From assembly GCA_017391545.1 (NCBI GenBank), contig JAFOYD010000054.1:1-13631 (forward strand): a stretch of 13,631 nucleotides of DNA, given 5' to 3'. Shown here one piece after another: positions 7,442 through 13,631 of this stretch. The translations under genes and the position numbers were made by a program. The notes under the pieces are model-generated. The model was not told the DNA's origin. It worked only from the letters and a program-made list of their open reading frames with translations, and made no database searches. Every line of letters starts with the position of its first letter. Position 1 is the first letter of the stretch. The stretch comes from Lachnospiraceae bacterium (GTDB taxonomy: Bacteria; Bacillota; Clostridia; Lachnospirales; Lachnospiraceae).

Positions 7442-7981
7442 TTATTTATTGTCCTTAAAACGCGAATATACCAGCTTCACAGCTAAAAAACCAGCAGCAG
7501 AACCAATGAGCATTCCAGCCAGTACATCCGTCGGATAATGTGCCTCATTATATAATCGCGAGAGTGCGACAATCGCAGCGATCACAACAGCAGGAATCCC
7601 ATATCGTCTGGGCATGCACAAAAGCATAACTGAGGCGACTGCAAAAGCGGAGGCCGTATGCCCTGAAGGAAACGAATAGTCCGTTGGAACAGTGCCTAGT
7701 ACAGCCAGAGCTTCATTCACGACATACGGTCTTGGCCTTGCCACAATCTGTTTGATCAGCACATTCACCAGCAAAAACTCCGACAGCAGGGATGCAAATG
7801 CTGTTATTCCTACCATTCGATAAGTTTTCCAGATCAGAAGCACAACAACCATTCCAATCGCCAGCATTCCGGCATTATTAATCTCCGAGGCACATTGCAT
7901 CAGCTGGTTCAACCCGTTGATCCGAAGATTACTTTGAATCCAGAACAACAGGTCTGCCTCAAATACATTTAGCGTATTCAT
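7442..7981 (-). CDS. PAP2-family membrane phosphatase
   Basis: A 179-residue integral membrane phosphatase of the type 2 phosphatidic acid phosphatase family, related to BcrC/PgpB undecaprenyl-diphosphate phosphatases. All three catalytic motifs are intact: KQIVARPRP (residues 77-85), PSGH (105-108) and SRLYNEAHYPTD (141-152), with the catalytic Arg142, His148 and Asp152 and the helper His108. Helices are expected at about 38-52, 57-76, 111-124, 129-141 and 153-171, placing the active site on the outer face. The ATG at 7981 follows the stop of the SGNH gene by 3 bases, with a purine-rich AAGGAAGAG ribosome site. In this operon it would most simply recycle or trim a polyprenyl-(di)phosphate carrier. 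A phosphatidylglycerophosphate or other lipid phosphate substrate is not excluded. Confidence 0.93.
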   Translation of the reverse strand: MNTLNVFEADLLFWIQSNLRINGLNQLMQCASEINNAGMLAIGMVVVLLIWKTYRMVGITAFASLLSEFLLVNVLIKQIVARPRPYVVNEALAVLGTVPTDYSFPSGHTASAFAVASVMLLCMPRRYGIPAVVIAAIVALSRLYNEAHYPTDVLAGMLIGSAAGFLAVKLVYSRFKDNK

Positions 7982-7984
7982 TCC

Positions 7985-9145
7985 TTACTCTTCCTTTTGG
8001 CTAAAGTAAAGTGACAGCTCTGCCGCAATGTGCTCTCCGAGCACAATATTCCCGTTATCCTTTGGATGTAATCCGTCCCTGAGATAAAAGTCTGCTGATT
8101 CCTTATCAGTACAATCCATAAATCCAATATCATACAGCTCGATGATGTTGAAGCCATATTCCTCTGCGAGCTGTCTCTGGACTTCCATGTAATCATTCAG
8201 TGTCGGCTGTCCCTTTACATCCGAATAGGTACACTCTGATTTCTTGGAAACATTGTACATGGTCACAAAGAATATGTCCCTGTCACTATAGTATTCCTTA
8301 AGCTGTTTCATAAAATAACGCACGGATCCACAATACCCTGCTGTACTCATTGTATCGTTCACATTTCCAAAACGTTTGTTTGCAGGTGTGCTCAGGTAGT
8401 CATTGACGCCTGCAAACACCACAATAATATCAGAGTCCACATTCGTGACATTTCCAAAATTCATAGCAAGAGACAGGTCTTCATCTCCGTACGCCGTGAA
8501 CATTCTTCCTCCCAAGCCATGGTTGAGCGTTCTGTTAAAATGAAGATAGGACTCTGCGTATGTAACATAACTGATTCGATTGCCCTGATCGTCAATCGCA
8601 CTTGTGATTCCCTCCGTAATACTGTCACCAATAAATACAATATTTTTCTTGCTGAAATCATACGCATTGTTTTTCAGAATCTGGCGATCCATCTGATTGA
8701 TCTTGGTCGTCTTATCCTTTGAGTTCTTCAGTCCATACAGCGTCTGTCTTGCCTCAGCAAAATTTGCCTGTTGCTCTTTTCTTGCTGCAAGTTCTCCTTC
8801 ACTGAGCTTCTCAATCTCGCTCAGCTCTCTTATCTGGGTTTCCTGTGTTGTTTCCGTTTCAACTGTTCCCTGTTCCTCGGTCTGTGTCTCTTCAACTGTT
8901 TCGGTAACCGTCTCAGCTACAGTCTCGCTTTCCACTACGGATACTGACTCTGTGCTGTCTGCCTGCTTTTTATGTGATGCGCAGATACATTCATCACATG
9001 TGCATGGGCACTCATATGTACACTCCGTCTGAGTCTCCCTTAAAATGATACCAGCCTGTTCATCAACCTTTGCCCCGCAGCCTGAAATCCCTGTTGTCAT
9101 CATCACTGCTGCCATCATAATTGCTGCTATCGATCTCTTTTTCAT
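7985..9145 (-). CDS. SGNH/GDSL-hydrolase lipoprotein with Cys-rich segment
   Basis: A 386-residue exported lipoprotein. The N-terminus MKKRS, hydrophobic core and lipobox Ile-Ser-Gly-Cys23 give a type II signal peptide. Next comes a short region with six cysteines within 14 residues (Cys42, 46, 48, 50, 53, 55), then a Thr/Glu/Val-rich linker (about 63-107) and a coiled-coil-prone stretch (108-145). The SGNH hydrolase domain follows (about 165-385): block I IVFIGDSITEG (catalytic Ser175), block II Gly in GLGGR (about 211-214), block III GVND (Asn248), block V DGLH (Asp357, His360). The family includes esterases and O-acetyl-removing or -adding enzymes of the cell envelope, so it may trim or transfer acyl groups on the surface glycan. 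It starts 6 bases after the ChbG stop with AGAGG before it. The substrate is unknown. Confidence 0.9.
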   Translation of the reverse strand: MKKRSIAAIMMAAVMMTTGISGCGAKVDEQAGIILRETQTECTYECPCTCDECICASHKKQADSTESVSVVESETVAETVTETVEETQTEEQGTVETETTQETQIRELSEIEKLSEGELAARKEQQANFAEARQTLYGLKNSKDKTTKINQMDRQILKNNAYDFSKKNIVFIGDSITEGITSAIDDQGNRISYVTYAESYLHFNRTLNHGLGGRMFTAYGDEDLSLAMNFGNVTNVDSDIIVVFAGVNDYLSTPANKRFGNVNDTMSTAGYCGSVRYFMKQLKEYYSDRDIFFVTMYNVSKKSECTYSDVKGQPTLNDYMEVQRQLAEEYGFNIIELYDIGFMDCTDKESADFYLRDGLHPKDNGNIVLGEHIAAELSLYFSQKEE

Positions 9146-9151
9146 AATTAT

Positions 9152-10057
9152 TTACCTCTCCCATTTTAGTTGCTTTAAACATTCAGCCTCATAAAATCTG
9201 TTGTCGGACATGTAAAATGCCGCAAGCTCTTTGCGTCTTGCATCTAAAAGCTCATATTCTGCTGTGAGATTTCCCGGATGGAACATCAGCTCCAACTCCT
9301 CGTTTTTACCTTCAGCGTAAGCCTCATATGCCGGAAGCAGTGTTTCCACCACATCCTTTTTCATTTCACATGTGTAAAAGATGCCGAAAAATAACGGCGA
9401 TTTTATCCCCTTATCCTGCAGTATTTTTTTGTTTCTTGCTGCATTTATCTTAAGAATACACCACTTTACCCAGTTGATCGCGGGCACTCCCAAAAGTGTG
9501 TGCATATCCTTCCAAAGTGGAGCAACCGGGTCAACCGGTATGCGAATGTACTGTATGCCAAGCCCCTTAAATTCCTTGTCAGAAAGTACTTCCATCAGAC
9601 TGTCAAAGATCATCGGAATCATATGATAATGCTGATGTGAATCAACTGCTGTGATTCGATAATCGTTTTCTGTTGTCACTGCACGAAGCTGTGCTGCGAT
9701 CTCAAGTTTTAACTGTCTGATCAGTTCCTGCCCTGCCCCCTTTCGTTTCTTATAATTCCACCGAAAAAACCAGATGAAGGATTTGTCAAAGCATCCTTCC
9801 TCGTCCACAAGAAGTGGTACATTCTCTGCCCCTGCAAGTGGCCTGCCTTCCACAAAATTCAGATGCAGGACACGTCTGATCTGATTCCCGGCAGGATCAG
9901 CATCATCCAGTATTTTCAGTGAATCCTTAAGCGCAGGCGTATTCGGCAATACACTGATACTATTGAGTGCACCATTTCTGAAACAATCTATAATTCTCTC
10001 CGACTGCTGTGCCGTAACGCCATAATCATCTGCATGAAACCAAATATTTCTTTGCAT
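9152..10057 (-). CDS. ChbG/YdjC (HpnK)-family carbohydrate deacetylase
   Basis: A 301-residue cytoplasmic metal-dependent deacetylase of the YdjC/ChbG family, usual length 240-310. It would remove an N-acetyl group from an amino sugar. Key residues are visible: the paired Asp10-Asp11 in HADDYG, His65 in LHLNFVEG, the DSHQHYH signature (139-145) providing metal ligands, and the late His260 in MFHPG. An insert at about 90-130 rich in basic and aromatic residues (FIWFFRWNYKKRK) could lie against the membrane. Known relatives act on chitooligosaccharides (ChbG) or on undecaprenyl-phosphate GalNAc (Francisella NaxD). The operon favours the lipid-linked type, which is inference. It begins 3 bases after the WecG stop, in the same frame, with AAGGG as ribosome site 7 bases before the ATG. 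Confidence 0.9.
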   Translation of the reverse strand: MQRNIWFHADDYGVTAQQSERIIDCFRNGALNSISVLPNTPALKDSLKILDDADPAGNQIRRVLHLNFVEGRPLAGAENVPLLVDEEGCFDKSFIWFFRWNYKKRKGAGQELIRQLKLEIAAQLRAVTTENDYRITAVDSHQHYHMIPMIFDSLMEVLSDKEFKGLGIQYIRIPVDPVAPLWKDMHTLLGVPAINWVKWCILKINAARNKKILQDKGIKSPLFFGIFYTCEMKKDVVETLLPAYEAYAEGKNEELELMFHPGNLTAEYELLDARRKELAAFYMSDNRFYEAECLKQLKWER

Positions 10058-10060
10058 TTT

Positions 10061-10834
10061 TTAACCCTTTTTTTTGTTTTTTTCCTCTTTAAAAATGTAT
10101 TTCAAAAACTTCACATTTGTTGTCACATATCGTTTCCATAGTCTTCTCGGATCCTGAACAAGCCTGTAGAGCCATTCCATATACAGCACCTGCATAATCC
10201 AGGGCGCTCTCTTGATATATCCCGCAAGATAATCAAAGCCTGCTCCCACTCCGATTGTGACCGCGTTAAGTCTTCCCATATGCGCATGCATCCACTCCTC
10301 CTGTTTGGGAGCGCCCAGCCCCACCCAGATAAAATCCGGTCGTGAATCATTGATCATTCTTATGATTTCCTCATCTTCCTCATCCGAAAGCTTTCGAAAA
10401 GGAGGCGAATACATTCCCGCCACAATCATATCAGGATAATCTTTGTCGATCACCGCCTTCATGGCATCCAGTGTCGACTGTGTAGAGCCGTAAAAGAAGT
10501 GCCTGTACCCCCTTTGATGTGAAATCTTGAAAATCTCCACCATCAAATCAGGTCCCGTAACTCTCTTGGCTTCCTTAAATCCTTTGATTCTGCTATAACC
10601 CGAAAGAGGTGCGCCATCCGGAAGCGCCATTGCAGCACCATTCTGTATTTTCCTATAGTGTTCATTTTCATAGGACATCACTGTCGTATGCACATTGGAC
10701 ACACAGATATACTTGCCCCGCAGCTCATCAATATGCGCATTAATATATGCCAGCGTGTCTGACATGTTTGTTACGTTTATATTTGTCTTTAATATACCAC
10801 AATGTTGTAAATCTTCCATTTTACAATCTGTCAT
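10061..10834 (-). CDS. WecG/TagA/CpsF (GT26) family glycosyltransferase
   Basis: A 257-residue peripheral membrane glycosyltransferase, first gene of the operon. TagA and WecG add ManNAc or ManNAcA to undecaprenyl-diphosphate-GlcNAc at the start of teichoic acid or enterobacterial common antigen; the exact donor here is unknown. Visible family motifs: SNVHTT (46-51, with the candidate catalytic Thr), LPDGAP (71-76, Asp73 the likely base), FFYGST (113-118), VGLGAPKQEEW (171-181), GVGAGFDYLAG (195-205), and the C-terminal membrane-targeting RAPWIMQVLYMEWLYRL with Asp-Pro-Arg-Arg. The tail is lysine-rich. The start is uncertain: the ATG at 10834 has GAAGG touching it, and a second ATG five codons later is about 15 bases from that site. 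The operon promoter lies about 150 bases upstream. Confidence 0.94.
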   Translation of the reverse strand: MTDCKMEDLQHCGILKTNINVTNMSDTLAYINAHIDELRGKYICVSNVHTTVMSYENEHYRKIQNGAAMALPDGAPLSGYSRIKGFKEAKRVTGPDLMVEIFKISHQRGYRHFFYGSTQSTLDAMKAVIDKDYPDMIVAGMYSPPFRKLSDEEDEEIIRMINDSRPDFIWVGLGAPKQEEWMHAHMGRLNAVTIGVGAGFDYLAGYIKRAPWIMQVLYMEWLYRLVQDPRRLWKRYVTTNVKFLKYIFKEEKNKKKG

Positions 10835-10990
10835 CCTTCAATTAACAGGTAACTTCAGCCATAGCCTTCACTACCTTAATCAATTATGTCGTAACTATTT
10901 TGTACGCTCCTAGTTACGCTATATCTTTATTCTTACCCGACTGTCTCGATCTATACGGACTATTGCGTTCACTCATCGTTACAAGCAAAA
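10835..10990 (-). other. Leader of about 150 nt before the glycosyltransferase operon
   Basis: Transcription from the promoter upstream would start near 10987 and leave this long untranslated leader. I recognise no known riboswitch in it. It does contain a perfect 7-base inverted repeat (GTAACTA at 10891-10897 and TAGTTAC at 10911-10917, 13-base loop). It also holds a possible 20-codon minus-strand ORF (10914-10976, beginning MSERNSPYRS) that lacks a good ribosome site, and a 6-codon ORF nearer the gene. The length suggests post-transcriptional control or a remnant of an older gene; neither is shown. Confidence 0.4.
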
Positions 10991-10993
10991 ATG

Positions 10994-11023
10994 ATTATAT
11001 CACTTTTATAACAAAAACGTCAA
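10994..11023 (-). promoter_or_regulatory. Strong predicted promoter of the seven- or eight-ORF operon
   Basis: The minus strand has TTGACG (11018-11023, 5 of 6) and a perfect TATAAT (10994-10999) separated by 18 bases, with TGA just before the -10 (extended form). It lies directly after the terminator of the phosphotransferase gene, so it marks the start of a new transcription unit. That unit covers the genes from WecG-type to the EamA pair. Confidence 0.75.
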
Positions 11024-11036
11024 CCACCGTCACACG

Positions 11037-11064
11037 AAGAAAGGGCTACTTAGAGCCCTTTCTT
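11037..11064 (-). terminator. Hairpin terminator overlapping the end of the phosphotransferase gene
   Basis: Perfect 11-bp stem (AAGAAAGGGCT paired with AGCCCTTTCTT) around a 6-base loop that contains most of the stop codon. The GC-rich core GGGCT/AGCCC is flanked by A-rich and U-rich (UUUCUU) sides, the layout of an intrinsic terminator that could work in either direction. The U-tract is interrupted, so efficiency is uncertain. Confidence 0.7.
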
Positions 11065-12470
11065 CCCAAAACTGTATACACAGTCATAAACAATATCTTG
11101 ATATCAAGTCCCAGCGACCAGTTGTCTATGTATTCAAGGTCAAGCTTCACAATCTCCTCAAAGTCCTGGATATCGCTTCTGCCACTTACCTGCCACATTC
11201 CTGTAAGTCCGGGAGTAATGCTCATGCGCCTTCTGTAATAGCCATTATACTGTTCAAATTCATCCTCTGTCGGCGGACGTGTTCCCACCAGACTCATATC
11301 ACCGACAAGAATATTTAGAAACTGTGGTGTTTCATCAATACTTGTCTTTCTGATAAATTTGCCGACCTTTGTGATTCGCGGATCATCTTCCATCTTGAAC
11401 ATCAGGCCTTTAATCTCATTCTGAGCCTCAAGCTCCTTTTTCCGATCCTCTGCATCAATATACATGGAACGGAATTTCCATATTTTAAACCTGCGTCCAT
11501 TCTTTCCAATTCGTGTCTGAGAGAAAAATACCGGACCCGGCGAATCAATTTTGATTGCCAATGCCACAAATGGCGTAATCACTGCCGTAATGGCAAGTCC
11601 AACAAGGGCGCCTACAATATCCACACACCGTTTCACAAGAAGTCGTCTGGAATCCATTGTCTTTAGCGCAAAAGAAATCACACTATAGCCTGCCATCTGC
11701 TGTACATATGTGTTCGGATTTGCACGGCTGAACAGGTCAACATTATAGTGGCATGTAAGTCCCATCTCCTCGAACTTCTGGACCATCTCCCTGATCTCAA
11801 TCAATGGTATCCCGGGAAGACAGATAAATACTTCATCCACCATCATCTGAACCACTGTATCATACATATCATCCTTACCGGCAACAACCGGCACATTCTG
11901 AATAGCGCTTCCCTTTTTATCAGCATCATAGATGACTGCTGCCGTGATATCATAGTACCATTCCTTGCCCTTAATCAGGTTGCCAATCACTTCATCAGCC
12001 GTAATATCTCTTGTGACTACAAGCATTTTGTCTGCACTTGTACTTTTCCTGTAATATTTCCACATAGCCTTTTTAAACAGCATATGTACCGCATATGCGA
12101 TCAGAATATTCAGGACCGCAAAGATCGCATATACCGAACGGGAGAAGTCATAGGCCTGCTGCGTAAGGTAAAGTACAACAACCAGTCCCACCACAAGGAT
12201 AAAGGTATACCGAACTGTATAATAAAATTCCTGATAATATCCTCTTGTGAAGAAATTTCTGTTTGCATCTAGGAAAATGTTGTATAACAGGCACAGTACC
12301 ACGATATAGGTACCTACCATAAGGTGAAACTGTTTGGGATATATTTCATAATGTATAATGTTAAATCGAATATACAGCGCAAGCATATAAGATATCACTA
12401 CACAGATCAAATCTATGATCAACACGCTGTAAGTCTCTATCATTTTATTCTTTCTTCTGATATTTTCCAT
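11046..12470 (-). CDS. Polyprenyl glycosyl-phosphotransferase (CpsE/WbaP type)
   Basis: A 474-residue membrane enzyme that starts a surface polysaccharide by moving a sugar-1-phosphate from a UDP-sugar to undecaprenyl phosphate. It has four N-terminal helices (about 14-36, 50-68, 86-103, 112-133), a Rossmann-like CoA-binding-type domain (about 145-270), then a re-entrant hydrophobic segment (281-305) leading the catalytic Bac_transf domain. That domain shows IDSPGPVFFSQTRIGKNGR (308-326), FKIWKFRSM (328-336), the Asp379-Glu380 pair in SIDETPQFLNIL, MSLVGTRPP (392-400), PGLTGMWQVSGRSD (420-433) and LEYIDNWSLGLDIKI. Length and layout match the full-length family. The ATG at 12470 has GAGGG 6 bases upstream. 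It stands alone between its own promoter and a terminator. The sugar (glucose, galactose or an amino sugar) cannot be read from the sequence. Confidence 0.95.
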   Translation of the reverse strand: MENIRRKNKMIETYSVLIIDLICVVISYMLALYIRFNIIHYEIYPKQFHLMVGTYIVVLCLLYNIFLDANRNFFTRGYYQEFYYTVRYTFILVVGLVVVLYLTQQAYDFSRSVYAIFAVLNILIAYAVHMLFKKAMWKYYRKSTSADKMLVVTRDITADEVIGNLIKGKEWYYDITAAVIYDADKKGSAIQNVPVVAGKDDMYDTVVQMMVDEVFICLPGIPLIEIREMVQKFEEMGLTCHYNVDLFSRANPNTYVQQMAGYSVISFALKTMDSRRLLVKRCVDIVGALVGLAITAVITPFVALAIKIDSPGPVFFSQTRIGKNGRRFKIWKFRSMYIDAEDRKKELEAQNEIKGLMFKMEDDPRITKVGKFIRKTSIDETPQFLNILVGDMSLVGTRPPTEDEFEQYNGYYRRRMSITPGLTGMWQVSGRSDIQDFEEIVKLDLEYIDNWSLGLDIKILFMTVYTVLGRKGSK

Positions 12471-12518
12471 TTGCTTCCCTCAATCTTATCGGATATCAAA
12501 ACATTCATACTATTTTGA

Positions 12519-12548
12519 ATTATAACATGGTGCGCAATACGCTGTAAA
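12519..12548 (-). promoter_or_regulatory. Predicted promoter of the phosphotransferase gene
   Basis: Minus strand TTTACA (12543-12548, 5 of 6) and TATAAT (12519-12524, perfect), 18 bases apart, with TGT before the -10 (extended form). It occupies the 125-base gap after the GT2 gene and gives a leader of about 40 nt. Confidence 0.7.
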
Positions 12549-12595
12549 GCTGTATAATTCCCAAATACCCATAATTTTTCAGCACTTTTTCGTCA

Positions 12596-13390
12596 TTATT
12601 GTGGGTTATACGCACCCCGCATGTTGCGAAACAGAATTTTAAGCAGCTCACTGTTTCCTTTAAAAAAGCTGATTTTCGTAGGTGTTTTACCTTTTTTCGG
12701 ATACACGCGCATCACCGGGATCTCACATGCCTTGTATCCAAGCTGTGTTGCCCGGACAGAAAGATATGCCAACAGTTCATACGTCATAAATACATCCCGA
12801 AGCGGTGCAACCCTTTCGTCACTCAGATACCTTGCCGAGTAAGCCCTATAGGCATTGGTCGTGTCCGTAAAGTGCTGTCCTGCTGTCAATGATATGACAG
12901 GCGCATGAAGCAGGCGAACAGACAGATACCGCACAAGCGGCGTATTGATTGCCCTTCCGCCTCTGATGAAGCGGGATCCCTGGACAAAATCATATCCTTC
13001 CTCAAGCTTTCGTATAAAATGTGGGATATCCTCAATGCTGTCCTTATAATTTCCATCAATCGTAATAATTCCACGATAGCCTCTCTTTAAAGCCCAGTGG
13101 ATTCCCATGCGAAGCTGTGCTCCCTGCTTTCCTTTGTCCTTCTTGACAAGCAGCGTGTTTACCTGAAGTTTCTTCAGTTTTCTTTCCTCCGTACTGCCAT
13201 CCGTAGAGTCGCCATCACAAATGACAATGTCGGCATGTGCCGCAATATGATGCTTATATGCGCGATAAAGCTCCTTTAAAATACGCTCTCCTTCGTTAAT
13301 GACCGGAATTAGCACCACATAGTCCTTTGTCTTTGGTGCATACTCATAATACTCATAAGCAGGCACACCACTTTTTCCACCATAAATCAT
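12596..13390 (-). CDS. GT2 family glycosyltransferase (dolichol-phosphate-mannose-synthase-like)
   Basis: A 264-residue, probably soluble GT-A glycosyltransferase. Motifs: VVLIPVINEGERI (25-37) for the first strand and nucleotide-binding turn, ICDGDSTDGS (57-66), KGKQGAQLRMGIHWA (86-100), and IDGNYKDS (111-118), where an Asp-Gly-Asn stands in the usual DxD metal site. Later come FVQGSRFIRGG (135-145) and an FTDTTNAYRAY block (174-184) resembling the acceptor-side motif of polyprenyl-phosphate sugar synthases. No membrane helices are seen, so if it makes a polyprenyl-phosphate sugar it does so as a peripheral enzyme. The ATG overlaps the upstream stop by 4 bases (ATGA), and the gene ends in tandem stops TAA TGA. 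Donor and acceptor are unknown. A role in glycolipid or glycan side-chain transfer is equally possible. Confidence 0.9.
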   Translation of the reverse strand: MIYGGKSGVPAYEYYEYAPKTKDYVVLIPVINEGERILKELYRAYKHHIAAHADIVICDGDSTDGSTEERKLKKLQVNTLLVKKDKGKQGAQLRMGIHWALKRGYRGIITIDGNYKDSIEDIPHFIRKLEEGYDFVQGSRFIRGGRAINTPLVRYLSVRLLHAPVISLTAGQHFTDTTNAYRAYSARYLSDERVAPLRDVFMTYELLAYLSVRATQLGYKACEIPVMRVYPKKGKTPTKISFFKGNSELLKILFRNMRGAYNPQ

Positions 13391-13631
13391 CCAAACAGCT
13401 CCTTTCCATATGCCAAAATCTCATCGATTGCCGATACTTCCTCAATTTTTCCCATCTCAACAGACACATAGCCCTGATAAGCATTCTCTCTCAAGAATGC
13501 GGCAATCTCACCATGGAAATGCCGTCTGTCACTGTCCATAACGACCGGTTTTAAAAACGGCTCACTGACATGCACGTGATTGACTACTCGAATCTCTCCT
13601 TCCAAAATCTCTATCGGTTCTTTATTCTCAA
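13387..13631 (-). CDS. Sugar phosphate isomerase/epimerase-like protein (partial, C-terminal end)
   Basis: Only the last 80 or so codons are present; the frame is open through the right edge, so the true start is outside the window. An in-frame TTG at 13605 is not a believable start. The segment VVNHVHVSEPFLKPV, a following HFHGEIAAFLRENAYQGYVSVEMG, and a short helix to the end match the last two strands of the xylose-isomerase-like TIM-barrel family. Its members isomerise or epimerise sugars and inositols using a divalent metal held by Glu, Asp and His. The His in HVHVSEP and the Glu in SVEMG are the expected late metal-site residues. The stop overlaps the GT2 start by 4 bases, so the two are translated together and the enzyme may supply or modify the sugar that GT2 transfers. 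Confidence 0.75.
   Translation of the reverse strand, partial: ENKEPIEILEGEIRVVNHVHVSEPFLKPVVMDSDRRHFHGEIAAFLRENAYQGYVSVEMGKIEEVSAIDEILAYGKELFG

Noticed and set aside
12540..12590. Imperfect inverted repeat (GCTG...CAGC with AATT segments) after the GT2 gene
   Set aside because: The arms mismatch and no U-tract follows on the minus strand. It overlaps the -35 region of a good promoter, which explains the conserved look better.
13387..13605. A complete 72-residue protein starting at 13605
   Set aside because: The supposed start is TTG, has no proper ribosome site, and the frame is open to the window edge. The sequence matches the C-terminal end of a larger isomerase-type protein.

Overview
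The window looks like a cell-envelope / surface-polysaccharide region from a low-to-mid GC Gram-positive anaerobe. It is most likely a Clostridia of the Lachnospiraceae (Roseburia/Agathobacter/Blautia-like). That placement is inferred from the style of the proteins (Ig-like/choline-binding-type repeats plus GH25, EamA pairs, a DUF6077-like membrane protein, strong GGAGG ribosome sites, no outer-membrane genes) and was not tested by a database search. Every gene I can support is on the minus strand, so transcription runs from high to low coordinates. No tRNA, rRNA, CRISPR or insertion sequence is visible.

Layout in the direction of transcription. (1) 13631-12596: the 3' end of a sugar-phosphate isomerase/epimerase-like gene overlaps a GT2 glycosyltransferase by 4 bases. 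(2) 12548-11037: a strong promoter, a single polyprenyl glycosyl-phosphotransferase (CpsE/WbaP type) and a hairpin terminator overlapping its stop codon. (3) 11023-4815: a second strong promoter, a leader of about 150 nt, and a tightly packed operon. Its genes are a WecG/TagA/CpsF glycosyltransferase, a ChbG/YdjC-family deacetylase, an SGNH-hydrolase lipoprotein with a cysteine cluster, a PAP2 phosphatase, a large polytopic membrane protein now split into two ORFs by one in-frame TAA, and two 4-TM EamA/SMR-type half-transporters overlapping by 8 bases. (4) 4780-1251: its own promoter and a 1154-residue membrane-anchored GH25 lysozyme with a tandem acidic decapeptide repeat. (5) 1249-106: its own promoter and rmlB (dTDP-glucose 4,6-dehydratase). 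A ribosome-binding site at the very left edge implies another minus-strand gene beyond the window.

How they may work together: the phosphotransferase and the WecG-type enzyme build the first sugars of an undecaprenyl-linked polymer in the cytoplasm, and RmlB supplies the dTDP-4-keto sugar route to dTDP-rhamnose or related sugars. The second operon has the parts list of a lipid-carrier sugar modification pathway: deacetylase, phosphatase, possible GT-C-like membrane enzyme and heterodimeric 4-TM flippase. It recalls the Arn (ArnD/ArnE/ArnF/ArnT) and Francisella NaxD/FlmK pathways but is in a Gram-positive setting. That functional reading is inference. The most striking direct observations are the single in-frame stop that divides the large membrane gene, the acidic tyrosine-rich repeat predicted to lie on the cytoplasmic side of an extracellular lysozyme, and the Cys-rich segment of the SGNH lipoprotein.
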